The notes under the pieces were generated by a model that saw only the letters and a list, made by a program, of their open reading frames with translations, did not search any database and was not told where the DNA came from. The position numbers and the translations under genes are program-made. A stretch of 64,000 bases of DNA from Siminovitchia acidinfaciens (lineage in GTDB: Bacteria > Bacillota > Bacilli > Bacillales > Bacillaceae_C), in the NCBI RefSeq assembly GCF_003605385.1, contig NZ_QYTV02000001.1, positions 86,945 through 150,944 on the forward strand, read 5' to 3'. Shown here piece after piece: positions 17,314 to 25,404 of this stretch; the stretch's first letter is position 1, and each line of letters opens with the position of its first letter.

Positions 17314-18504
17314 ATGTCGAAAGTGCTGCAGCAATTTTTAACGGAAAATTTGACTGACCTTCGCAATCAGGGCCTCTACAATGAAATAGACACGGTTGAA
17401 ACGCCAAATGGTCCTATCATCAGCGTTAAGGGGAAAGAGCATATCAATCTTTCGTCCAATAATTATCTCGGTTTGGCAACTGACGAGAGACTGAGAGAAG
17501 CGGCTCTTGATGCAATCAGGAAATGGGGAGTGGGTGCGGGGGCGGTCCGGACGATCAATGGTACTTTGGAGGTCCATGAAAAACTTGAAGAAACGCTGGC
17601 AGCTTTTAAAGGGACAGAAGCTGCCATCTCTTTTCAATCAGGCTTTAACTGTAATATGGCGGCGATTTCGGCGGTCATGGATAAAAACGATGCTATTTTA
17701 TCAGATGAATTGAACCATGCTTCCATCATTGACGGATGCCGCCTTTCCCGGGCCAAAATCATCCGTTTCAACCATTCGGACATGGATGATCTGCGCAGGC
17801 AGGCGAAGACTGCAAACGAATCGGGAAGCTACAATAAAATCATGGTAATAACTGACGGTGTTTTTTCAATGGATGGCGATATTGCCAAGCTCCCGGAGAT
17901 CGCTGAGATTGCGGATGAATTCGACTTGATCACCTATGTCGATGATGCACATGGCTCGGGAGTGCTTGGAAAGGGAGCAGGCACGGTGAAGCAGTTCGGA
18001 CTCCAGGAACAGATAGACTTTCAAATAGGGACTCTATCAAAAGCGATTGGTGTTGTAGGGGGATATGTTGCGGGGAAAAAAGAGCTCATTGACTGGCTTA
18101 AAGTCAGGTCCCGGCCATTTTTGTTTTCCACTGCTGTTACACCGGCAGATGCAGCTGCGGCTACGAAGGCAGTTGAGCTAATGATGGATAGCACTGAGCT
18201 TAATGAGAGGCTATGGGATAACGCGGATTATTTTAAAAATGCCCTGAAGAACCTGGGATTTAATATCGGAGATAGTGAAACACCGATTACGCCATGTATT
18301 ATTGGTGAGGAAAAAACAACGCAGACGTTCAGCAAGCGTCTTTTTGAAGAAGGAGTTTACGCGAAGGCCATTGTTTTCCCTACAGTGCCAAAGGGGACGG
18401 GGCGTGTGCGTAACATGCCGACAGCAGCGCATACAAGAGAAATGCTCGACAAGGCGGTTGCAGTCTATGAAAAAGTAGGAAAGGAAATGGGCATCATTCA
18501 ATAG
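17314..18504 (+). CDS. kbl: 2-amino-3-ketobutyrate CoA ligase (glycine C-acetyltransferase)
   Basis: PLP enzyme that splits 2-amino-3-oxobutyrate with CoA into glycine and acetyl-CoA, the second step of threonine degradation. The 396-residue protein has the alpha-oxoamine synthase layout: NNYLGLA at the start, the substrate-side [11 protein letters not shown] block with the PLP aspartate and histidine, and the Schiff-base lysine in [12 protein letters not shown]. Start ATG at 17314 behind ATGGAGGG. It is followed after 50 bases by the matching threonine dehydrogenase, which makes the assignment firmer than the alternative members of this family (KAPA or serine palmitoyl-type synthases). Confidence 0.95.
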   Translation: MSKVLQQFLTENLTDLRNQGLYNEIDTVETPNGPIISVKGKEHINLSSNNYLGLATDERLREAALDAIRKWGVGAGAVRTINGTLEVHEKLEETLAAFKGTEAAISFQSGFNCNMAAISAVMDKNDAILSDELNHASIIDGCRLSRAKIIRFNHSDMDDLRRQAKTANESGSYNKIMVITDGVFSMDGDIAKLPEIAEIADEFDLITYVDDAHGSGVLGKGAGTVKQFGLQEQIDFQIGTLSKAIGVVGGYVAGKKELIDWLKVRSRPFLFSTAVTPADAAAATKAVELMMDSTELNERLWDNADYFKNALKNLGFNIGDSETPITPCIIGEEKTTQTFSKRLFEEGVYAKAIVFPTVPKGTGRVRNMPTAAHTREMLDKAVAVYEKVGKEMGIIQ

Positions 18505-18554
18505 AATGTAAGGAGGCTTACGGCGGCACATCGTTCATACCAGGAGGTAACACG

Positions 18555-19493
18555 ATGAAAAAGATTTTAGTGACCGGATCATTGGGACAGATTGGGTCAG
18601 AACTTGTTATGAAGCTTCGTCGCGAATACGGGAATGATCATATCATTGCATCAGATATCCGCCGTCTGGAAAATGAAGTCGTTGAATCAGGCCCTTTTGA
18701 AATACTTGATGTCACTGACGGAAGCGAGATATTTAAACTCGCCAACAAGTTTGAAGTGGATACTATCATTCATTTAGCAGCCCTGCTCTCTGCGTCTGCA
18801 GAGGCAAAGCCACAGATGGCCTGGAATCTTAACATGGGCGGACTCATTAATGTGTTGGAGGCGGCCAGGGTACTTGGATTGAAAGTTTTTGTGCCCAGTT
18901 CCATTGGAGCCTTTGGTGCAGAAACACCGAAGCACAAAACGCCCCAGGTTACGATCCAGCGGCCTTCAACCATGTACGGGATTAATAAAGTGGCCGGTGA
19001 GCTTCTATGTGATTACTATTTTCATAGATACGCTGTAGATGCACGGGGTGTCAGGTTCCCAGGCCTTGTTTCCTACGTTGCTCCTCCAGGGGGCGGAACA
19101 ACCGATTATGCCGTTGAAATCTTTTATGAAGCGCTCCGGAAAAAGCGTTACACATGCTTTATCCATCAAAAAACCTGCTTGGACATGATGTATATGCCGG
19201 ACGCCATAAATGCGGTTATTCAACTAATGGAAACTGATCCCGAAAAGCTTACATTCCGGAACTCCTATAATATTACGGCCATGAGTGTCACACCTGAAAA
19301 TATCGCCAATGAAATAAAAAAGCATGTTCCTTCGTTTGTAGTCGATTATCAAGTAGACCCGGTCCGCCAGTCAATTGCTGACAGCTGGCCCGACTCCCTT
19401 GATGATTCAGCTGCTCGCCAGGACTGGGGATTCAAGGCAGAATTTGGTCTGGAAGATATGACGGAAGATATGCTGGGAAAAATTAACATCTAA
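18555..19493 (+). CDS. tdh: L-threonine 3-dehydrogenase, SDR type
   Basis: NAD-dependent oxidation of L-threonine to 2-amino-3-oxobutyrate, feeding kbl. This is the short-chain epimerase-like form, not the zinc MDR form used by B. subtilis and E. coli. The Rossmann glycine motif is VTGSLGQIGSELV (residues 6-18) and the catalytic Tyr/Lys pair sits in STMYGINKVAGELL. Length 312 fits the family. Start ATG at 18555 after CAGGAGG; 50 bases separate it from kbl, so the two form an operon, ending in a hairpin terminator. Confidence 0.93.
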   Translation: MKKILVTGSLGQIGSELVMKLRREYGNDHIIASDIRRLENEVVESGPFEILDVTDGSEIFKLANKFEVDTIIHLAALLSASAEAKPQMAWNLNMGGLINVLEAARVLGLKVFVPSSIGAFGAETPKHKTPQVTIQRPSTMYGINKVAGELLCDYYFHRYAVDARGVRFPGLVSYVAPPGGGTTDYAVEIFYEALRKKRYTCFIHQKTCLDMMYMPDAINAVIQLMETDPEKLTFRNSYNITAMSVTPENIANEIKKHVPSFVVDYQVDPVRQSIADSWPDSLDDSAARQDWGFKAEFGLEDMTEDMLGKINI

Positions 19494-19500
19494 TAGTGCT

Positions 19501-19538
19501 GAGCCTCCTGTACTTATAGCAGGAAGGCTCTTTCTTTT
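19501..19538 (+). terminator. Terminator of kbl-tdh
   Basis: Stem GAGCC-TCCTG paired with CAGGA-AGGCTC, 9-base loop, then TTTCTTTT. Confidence 0.8.
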
Positions 19539-19577
19539 GATATAATTGGAGTATCAAAAATCTGGAGGTTTGTACCA

Positions 19578-21713
19578 TTGTTGACGAAAGCAAGGGGCTT
19601 TTTGCAGTCTTACTTTGGATTTGACGAATTCCGCCAAGGACAGGATGCAATCATCCAAAAAGTGCTTCAGGGTGAAGATACGCTTGGAATCATGCCGACT
19701 GGCGGTGGAAAGTCTGTTTGTTATCAAATCCCCGCCCTGTCGCTGCGCGGGATTACGATTGTAATCTCTCCGCTGATTTCACTCATGAAGGATCAGGTGG
19801 ATGCTCTTGATAAGGCTGGTATCCCATCTACATACATTAACAGCACGATTACCGGACCTGAGATGCGGGAACGGATGTCCGGGATCTATAACGGAAAATA
19901 TAAACTCGTATATATTGCTCCCGAGAGATTGGAAACCGACTATTTTTTAAGAGTATTAAGTGAGATTCATATTTCACTTGTGGCAATAGATGAAGCGCAT
20001 TGTGTTTCGCAATGGGGCCACGATTTTCGGCCAAGTTATTTATTGATCCGCAAACTGATTAATAGAATTCAGCCAAAGCCGACAGTACTGGCGTTGACTG
20101 CAACGGCTACTCCGCAGGTTCGTGAAGATATCCGTCAGCTTTTGGATATTAGTGTTGATAATACGGTTGTGACCGGATTTGAAAGAGAAAACCTCCGCTT
20201 CCATGTAGTGAAGGGTCAGGATAGGGATTTGTTTTTGACTGATTACATTCAAAAAAATTCCGGCCGGGCAGGGATTGTTTATGCAGCGACCAGGAAAGAA
20301 GTGGAACGCTTGCATCAGTCCTTGAAAGCGAAAGGGATCGCTGCCGGAAAGTATCATGCGGGAATGTCGGAAAAAGAGCGGAACAGCTATCAGGAGAAAT
20401 TCTTATACGATGATATTGATGTGATGATTGCTACAAATGCCTTTGGAATGGGCATCAATAAATCGAACGTAAGATTTGTGATTCACTTTCATATACCGCG
20501 CAATATGGAGTCTTATTACCAAGAGGCGGGCAGAGCAGGAAGGGACGGAGAAGAGAGTGACTGTATTCTGCTTTTTGCCCCTCAGGACAGCCACATCCAG
20601 TCTTTCCTTATTGATCAATCGGATATGGACGAGCACCGTAAAGAAAATGAATTTGGTAAGTTGAGGAAAATGATGGCTTACGGCCATACAGAGTCTTGCT
20701 TGCAGCAGTACATCCTGCATTATTTTGGCGAGGAAGATGCTCCTGTTTGCGGAAAGTGCGGTAATTGCACCGATGACAGAGAACAGGTAGACGTGACGGT
20801 TGAAACCCAGATGGTTCTATCATGCATAAGGCGAATGAATGAAAGGTTTGGCAAAACAATGATTGCCAAAGTGCTGACTGGGTCTACTGACCAAAAAATA
20901 AGAAGTTTTGGTTTTGATCAATTGTCCACCCATGGAATCATGAAGGACAAGACTCAGAAGGAAACAGCGGAGTTTATCGACTTTTTAACCGCCGAAGGCT
21001 ACTTGCGCCCGACTGACGGTTCTTATCCCACTTTAATGTTGACTGAGCTGGCCGGGGATGTTTTGCGGGGCAAAGAAAAAGTGATGAGAAAAGAAAAGGT
21101 GAGGATTGCTCAGGTCGTCGAAGATGACATGCTGTTTGAGGTACTGCGCAGGTTGAGAAAAGAGATTGCCGACGGAGAGAATGTGCCGCCATATATCATT
21201 TTTTCCGATACGACCTTAAAGGAAATGAGTGCATTGCTTCCTAGCGGCGAAGCGGAACTGATGCAGGTCAAGGGAGTCGGTGAGCGCAAACTTGAGGCTT
21301 ATGGAGCGGCATTCTTGAAAGAGATAAACAAGTACTGTGAGGAGCAGGGAATCGAAAGGCGGGAATTCAGTCGACCGGTCATGCCCGTTGCTCAAAAACA
21401 AACGGGAGGAGCCTCTGGTAAAGAGCCGAGCCACCATATTACCTATCAAATGTTGCAGAATGGCCTTTCTATTGCGGAAATTGCTGAGGAGCGCGGCATG
21501 ACTGAAAGGACAGTTGAAGGGCATTTACTCAAATGTCCTGACGATGAGTTGGAAGTGGATTGGTCCATTTTCATTCCCGAAGAATACGAGCCGATGATAG
21601 GAGAGGCGGTTGAGCAGGCTGGCCAGGAAAGACTGACGCCGATCAAAGAGCTTCTGCCTGAGGAAATCAGCTTTTTCATGATCAGGGCTTATTTGGAAAA
21701 ACAAAAGGCTTAA
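19578..21713 (+). CDS. recQ: ATP-dependent DNA helicase RecQ
   Basis: 3'-5' DNA helicase acting at stalled forks and recombination intermediates. The 711-residue protein has the complete RecQ architecture: Walker A MPTGGGKSVCYQIP (39-52), DEAH box with RecQ aromatic loop (AIDEAHCVSQWGHDFRPSY, about 136-154), QEAGRAGRDG helicase motif VI, the RQC zinc cysteines (CLQQYILHYF, CGKCGNC), an HRDC domain near 515-590, and a C-terminal helix-turn-helix (SIAEIAEERGMTERTVEGHL). Start TTG at 19578 with CTGGAGGT eight bases upstream. Transcribed alone; its terminator is followed by the 45-bp tandem array. Confidence 0.96.
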   Translation: MLTKARGFLQSYFGFDEFRQGQDAIIQKVLQGEDTLGIMPTGGGKSVCYQIPALSLRGITIVISPLISLMKDQVDALDKAGIPSTYINSTITGPEMRERMSGIYNGKYKLVYIAPERLETDYFLRVLSEIHISLVAIDEAHCVSQWGHDFRPSYLLIRKLINRIQPKPTVLALTATATPQVREDIRQLLDISVDNTVVTGFERENLRFHVVKGQDRDLFLTDYIQKNSGRAGIVYAATRKEVERLHQSLKAKGIAAGKYHAGMSEKERNSYQEKFLYDDIDVMIATNAFGMGINKSNVRFVIHFHIPRNMESYYQEAGRAGRDGEESDCILLFAPQDSHIQSFLIDQSDMDEHRKENEFGKLRKMMAYGHTESCLQQYILHYFGEEDAPVCGKCGNCTDDREQVDVTVETQMVLSCIRRMNERFGKTMIAKVLTGSTDQKIRSFGFDQLSTHGIMKDKTQKETAEFIDFLTAEGYLRPTDGSYPTLMLTELAGDVLRGKEKVMRKEKVRIAQVVEDDMLFEVLRRLRKEIADGENVPPYIIFSDTTLKEMSALLPSGEAELMQVKGVGERKLEAYGAAFLKEINKYCEEQGIERREFSRPVMPVAQKQTGGASGKEPSHHITYQMLQNGLSIAEIAEERGMTERTVEGHLLKCPDDELEVDWSIFIPEEYEPMIGEAVEQAGQERLTPIKELLPEEISFFMIRAYLEKQKA

Positions 21714-21718
21714 TAAAC

Positions 21719-21763
21719 AAACCCGCTGTCAACTGAATTGGGAAGTTGATGGTGGGTTTTTCT
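21719..21763 (+). terminator. Terminator of recQ
   Basis: Arms AACCCGCTGTCAACT and AGTTGATGGTGGGTT pair with a mismatch cluster in the middle, followed by TTTTTCTCTT, starting five bases after the recQ stop. Confidence 0.7.
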
Positions 21764-21785
21764 CTTAGAACAGAGAGGAGACGTT

Positions 21786-22345
21786 TAATCAAACGTTTGA
21801 TTAGTGACAGTGCTCGTAGCATCAAACTCTTAACTAAACGTTTGATTAGTGGCAGTGCTCGGAGTTTCGAACACTTAACCAAACGTTTGATTAGTGGTAG
21901 TGCTCGGGGTTTCGAACTCTTAATCAAACGTTTGATTAGCTGCAGTGCTCAGAGTTTCGAACTCTTAACCAAGCGTTTGATTAGTGGTAGTGCTCGGGGT
22001 TTCGAACTTTTAATCAAACGTTTGATTAGCGGCAGTGCTCGGAGTTTTGACTTCTTAACCAAGCGTTTGATTAGTGGCGGTGAGCGGTGTTTTGACTTCT
22101 TAATCAAACGTTTGATCAGTAGCAGTACTCGTAGCATCGAACACTTAACCAAACGTTTGATTAGTGGTGGTGAGCGGTGTTACGATTTCTTAATCAAACA
22201 TTTGATTAGTATCGTGGCTCAGAGTTTTGGACCTTTAATCAAATGATTGATTAGCATCAGTGCTCGTAGCTTCGAATTCTAAACCAAACGATTGATTAGC
22301 GGCAGAACTCGGATCTTCGAACACTTAATCAAACGTTTGATTTAT
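21786..22345. repeat. Tandem array, 13 units of exactly 45 bp, with phased palindrome
   Basis: Thirteen units start at 21786 and every 45 bases to 22326 with no insertion or deletion. Each unit begins with a palindrome whose best form is TAATCAAACGTTTGATTA (18 bp, perfect in units 1, 4, 6 and near-perfect elsewhere), followed by a more variable part of the type GTGGCAGTGCTCGGAGTTTC. Units alternate between ATCAAACG and ACCAAACG/ACCAAGCG, so an older 90-bp dimer probably amplified. The + strand is open through most of it (15-residue period LIKRLISGSARSFEL), and the minus strand is also open. The palindrome is conserved best. Function unknown. Confidence 0.95.
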
Positions 22346-22514
22346 GATGGGGTGCCTGACGAAGTATTATTTTTTTACTCAGCGCATAGAATGAAACTTA
22401 ACATTCAATTGAAGTCCCGTCTAAGTAGGTTTCGTTGCATTTTTGCCGGTTATTCGCTAGAATACATGCCAATATCAGAGGGCGGAATTAGCCTAAAGAG
22501 AAGGAGATATGACA

Positions 22515-23387
22515 TTGATTAAATGTATTGCCACCGACATGGATGGAACGTTGCTCAATGCCAATCAAGAAATCAGTGAAGCTAACAAACTTGCAATTCA
22601 AGCGGCCCAGGAGAAGGGAATAGATTTTCTTGTTGCAACAGGACGCTCTTACCATGACTTGCGCTATATACTGGAAAAGGTTGATATAAAATGTCCGGCA
22701 ATTTGCTTAAATGGTGCGGAGATTCGCGATGAAAATGGAAACGTTGAGCACGGAATTGGGCTTGACAAAGCAACGGCGGATAAAGTGGCGTATGTGCTGG
22801 ACAATGCAGACATGTATTACGAGTTATATACAAGCAATGGTACTTACACGACAAACTATGAAAAGGGAATTCAGGCAGTCATGGATATTTACCGGACTGC
22901 AAATCCGTCTATAGAGGCTTCAACTCTACGCGAAACAGTTGAGAAAAGGTTTGAAAAGCGGCTGATCAAAATTGTGGACAACTTTGATGGTATTTTTGGA
23001 GCAGAGGACATTGTCACCTATAAATTCTTCGGATTTTCCAAAGATGCATCTCTCCTGGTTGATGTAAGCAGGCGGTTTGAAGAAATCAAGGGAATCACTG
23101 TGACAGCTTCAGGGCGTCAAAACATTGAAATCACCCACAAGCACGCACAAAAAGGAAATGCATTAAAGCGTTACACGGAAAAGCGAGGTATTTCACTCGA
23201 AGACACAATGGCACTGGGCGATAATTATAATGATCTGTCCATGTTGGAAGTGGTAGGCCATTCTGTCGCCATGGGTAATGCCGAAAAAGAAATAAAAGAT
23301 GCCTGCCGTTATCTTACCGGATTAAATACGGAAGATGGAGTAGCAGAAGCTATTAATAAAATACTTGAGGAAATGACCATTTCCTAA
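22515..23387 (+). CDS. HAD-superfamily Cof-type phosphatase
   Basis: Sugar-phosphate or flavin-phosphate phosphatase of the HAD IIB (Cof/YcsE/YkrA) type. Motif I is TDMDGTLL (about 6-13, nucleophile Asp), motif II is the VATGRSYHDL block, and motifs III/IV are KRYTEKRGISLE and ALGDNYNDLSML. A cap domain fills residues 90-190. TTG at 22515 is preferred to ATG at 22509, since AAGGAG ends two bases before the ATG but eight before the TTG. The substrate cannot be predicted within this large family. The stop codon is followed at once by repeat R3. Confidence 0.88.
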   Translation: MIKCIATDMDGTLLNANQEISEANKLAIQAAQEKGIDFLVATGRSYHDLRYILEKVDIKCPAICLNGAEIRDENGNVEHGIGLDKATADKVAYVLDNADMYYELYTSNGTYTTNYEKGIQAVMDIYRTANPSIEASTLRETVEKRFEKRLIKIVDNFDGIFGAEDIVTYKFFGFSKDASLLVDVSRRFEEIKGITVTASGRQNIEITHKHAQKGNALKRYTEKRGISLEDTMALGDNYNDLSMLEVVGHSVAMGNAEKEIKDACRYLTGLNTEDGVAEAINKILEEMTIS

Positions 23388-23620
23388 GAACAATAGCGCA
23401 AGCGCCTTGATAAGCCCCGACAAGCACAAGACGATTCCCGAGGAGGCAGCTTTTCAGCCAAGCGGCTGACTTCCATCACATCATGTAAAACTTCTCTGAG
23501 TGTGCTTCATGTAGCTTTGCGACGAGCTGAACAAAACTTCCTCGAATAAGCCTTGGCGTAGGAGCACACTCTTCCTTGCAGGCTTGTGACCTCGAGGGGC
23601 TAGGCGCTGGAGCTGAACGA
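23388..23620 (+). repeat. Dispersed repeat R3 (family C, no cassette)
   Basis: Begins right after the HAD phosphatase stop (GAACAATAGCGCAAGCGCC) and ends GGCGCTGGAGCTGAAC. It matches the copies at 51493 and (reversed) 40816 along its length, including CCCGACAAGCACAAGACG and CTTCCTCGAATAAG, but lacks the about 60-bp GGA-hairpin cassette found in those two between GGCGCTG and CTGGAC. Confidence 0.85.
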
Positions 23621-23625
23621 ATGAA

Positions 23626-23655
23626 AAAAACCTGAGGAACCCTCCTCAGGTTTTT
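23626..23655. terminator. Bidirectional terminator
   Basis: AAACCTGAGGA / TCCTCAGGTTT stem with A-run before and T-run after, between the convergent HAD and bshB2 genes. Confidence 0.9.
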
Positions 23656-24339
23656 CTATAACACTTGATCGTTCTCCCAATCATAAGTCCAAAAACGTTC
23701 TCTCAGCATCCGCTCTGTCCAGGCAGGGTTTTCGGCTGCTACGCTTTCAAGCATTTCATCCATCATCCAGGCAGTCTGGGAAATATGTGCTTTTAGTACG
23801 TCTACCTTTTTCTCCCACACGTCACTTATATCGTGTACGATATCTGCTTTTCCGAGTTCCGCTTCATGATTGTTTGAAAATGCAACAAGATTAAGCTTCG
23901 GCCTCTTATCTTTTGGCAGCCTGCGAACTGCTCGGATGACCGCACGCGCCGTTGCTTCGTGATCGGGGTGTACGGAATAATTAGGATAAAAGGAAATAAT
24001 GAGTGAAGGATTCAATTCCTCCATTAGCTTGAATACCATATTCGCAAGCTCCTCATCATTTTCAAACTCTAGAGTTTTATCCCGGTAGCCCATCAGGCGC
24101 AAATCGGTTAGCCCCATAATTTCGGTTGCTTTTTCCAACTCGGCTTTCCGGATTTGAGGTAAGGATTCCCTCGTTGCAAATGGCGGATTTCCAAGATTTC
24201 GCGCCATTTCTCCTAAAGTGAGACATGCATAAGTCACCGGTGTTCCATTATTTATATGCTTCATGATTGTCCCCGAGACTCCAAAAGCCTCGTCGTCCGG
24301 GTGGGGAAAAATCACTAACACCTGTCTTTCCTTTTCCAT
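23656..24339 (-). CDS. bshB2: Bacillithiol biosynthesis deacetylase BshB2
   Basis: Zinc deacetylase of the LmbE/PIG-L family that removes the acetyl group from GlcNAc-malate in bacillithiol synthesis (second, YojG-type enzyme). The metal motif PHPDDEAFG (12-20) and the distal YPNYSVHPDHEATARA block (His-x-x-Asp-His) are intact; length 227 fits. Start ATG at 24339 after AAAAGGAG. In B. subtilis yojF lies directly upstream in the same direction; here the same order is kept, but dispersed repeat R4 is inserted between the two genes, so their coupling may be altered. Confidence 0.93.
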   Translation of the reverse strand: MEKERQVLVIFPHPDDEAFGVSGTIMKHINNGTPVTYACLTLGEMARNLGNPPFATRESLPQIRKAELEKATEIMGLTDLRLMGYRDKTLEFENDEELANMVFKLMEELNPSLIISFYPNYSVHPDHEATARAVIRAVRRLPKDKRPKLNLVAFSNNHEAELGKADIVHDISDVWEKKVDVLKAHISQTAWMMDEMLESVAAENPAWTERMLRERFWTYDWENDQVL

Positions 24340-24425
24340 TGGCTTTTCGCTCCTTTAAAAAGTCTCGCTCGAATTAAAAGAAAGTATAAGTTTCTAATGA
24401 ACACTTTTCTTGAAGTATATTCTTA

Positions 24426-24603
24426 TTGTCCAGCTCCGGACGGCAGGGGCTCAAGGTCGCTTCGAAAAAAGCATTGATGGCAAAGAGCGCCTTCACTGTT
24501 TTTTCTCCGACGGACAGGAAGTCCTAGTGTCACCGAAGCCACAGGACGTGGCGTTTGAGGCGGCCAGCGCTTGTCGCCCCTAAACGGCCGTCTTCCGCTT
24601 TTC
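24426..24603 (+). repeat. Dispersed repeat R4 (family A with 57-bp GGA-hairpin cassette)
   Basis: Lies between yojF and bshB2 and ends against the yojF stop codon (reads GAAAAGCGGAAGACGG on the minus strand). Compared with the cassette-free copy at 51372, it contains 57 extra bases (24509-24565) placed exactly between TTTTCTCC and AGCGCTTG. The cassette has two hairpins on the + strand: GGAC-AGGAA-GTCC (24512-24524) and CCAC-AGGAC-GTGG (24539-24551). Confidence 0.9.
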
Positions 24604-24951
24604 TTATTCAAAAGGCTTATTGCTTATTTGCAAAGCAACTGCCAGTTTTCCTTCGTAATCGTGTCCTGCCAGCAAAAGCCGATTCTGATCGTCTATCTCG
24701 AAGTGGGTCACTCCTTCTGCATAAACCCATCCTACCGGAAGTTTCAAGCCAACCCTGTAGGGGCCTTCTCCTGTTATTTTTCCGTGCTCATAGCAGATTT
24801 CTGCATTGCGAATATAAGCACCTGATGAAAAAAAGGATTCGTCTTTATGTGAGGCGTATGCGCCATTTGTAGTTTCCAGATGTATAAAGACATTTTTTCC
24901 CGCAAACTGATTAATCATATGCTGGACCTGCTGAACATTTATATCTTCCAA
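24604..24951 (-). CDS. yojF: YojF (DUF1806) family protein
   Basis: Conserved 115-residue cytoplasmic protein, neighbour of bshB2 in Bacillus; DUF1806, function not established, associated with bacillithiol synthesis only by context. It looks like a small beta-rich protein (VFIHLETTNGAYASH, GPYRVGLKLPVGWVYAEG). Start TTG at 24951 with GAAGGAGG nine bases upstream; an ATG a few bases before is out of frame. The TAA stop is the first base set of repeat R4. Confidence 0.88.
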   Translation of the reverse strand: MEDINVQQVQHMINQFAGKNVFIHLETTNGAYASHKDESFFSSGAYIRNAEICYEHGKITGEGPYRVGLKLPVGWVYAEGVTHFEIDDQNRLLLAGHDYEGKLAVALQISNKPFE

Positions 24952-25101
24952 CCCATTGGCCTCCTTCGCCTAGTGAACATAAAATCATTTTACTAAAAAA
25001 CATACTGAATTACGAAAGATAGGATTTTTTTAGGGATTATGTGGTTTTACAATTATAGTATGATAAAATTTATAGACTGTATAGGAAAGGAGAATGAAAA
25101 A

Positions 25102-25245
25102 ATGGAAAAGAAATTGGACCTTATTTTGGAGACTTTGCAAAGTCACGAAAACCTCCTGCACCAGTTGATCAAGAGTGTTGCCGCCACCAATGTAAAGGTA
25201 AATGAGATTGACAAGAAGCTTGAAAAGAACAAAGCTCTATGGTGA
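25102..25245 (+). CDS. Short helical protein, hypothetical
   Basis: Forty-seven residues, MEKKLDLILETLQSHENLL..KVNEIDKKLEKN, predicted as a single coiled-coil pair. ATG at 25102 is preceded by AAAGGAG; an earlier in-frame start would add residues without a ribosome site. I do not recognise a family. The TGA stop overlaps a second short frame beginning at ATG 25239 whose product is also helical, so the two may be one gene split by a frameshift. Confidence 0.5.
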   Translation: MEKKLDLILETLQSHENLLHQLIKSVAATNVKVNEIDKKLEKNKALW

Positions 25246-25322
25246 CCCAGGCCGACTTAAAATACTTTGAACAAAAGATCGCAGAGCACGACAGAGAAAT
25301 AATGAAGATCAAACTTAGTTGA
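25239..25322 (+). CDS. Overlapping 27-residue helical frame (possible frameshifted tail)
   Basis: ATGGTGA joins it to the stop of the preceding frame. The product MVTQADLKYFEQKIAEHDRE.. has the same charged-helix character. Either a translationally coupled micro-ORF or the C-terminal part of a once longer coiled-coil protein; the sequence alone does not decide. Confidence 0.35.
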   Translation: MVTQADLKYFEQKIAEHDREIMKIKLS

Positions 25323-25369
25323 CCTCCTCAGACCACTTCACGAAAAGTCTTCAAAAAACCAAATCAAAA

Positions 25370-25397
25370 ACCCGGCAGCCTGACCTTCCCGCCGGGT
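25370..25397 (-). terminator. Terminator of pdxK
   Basis: ACCCGGC / GCCGGGT stem with a 14-base loop; on the minus strand it is followed by TTTTTGATTT. Confidence 0.75.
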
Positions 25398-25404
25398 CCC
25401 TTTA

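Noticed and set aside
21746-22246. 166-residue repeat protein (LIKRLISGSARSFEL period) on the + strand
   Set aside because: Its start lies in the recQ terminator hairpin with no ribosome site, both strands are open because the unit is a multiple of three, and the DNA palindrome is better conserved than the peptide.
21786-22345. CRISPR array
   Set aside because: Units are contiguous and wholly related; there are no unique spacers and no cas genes.
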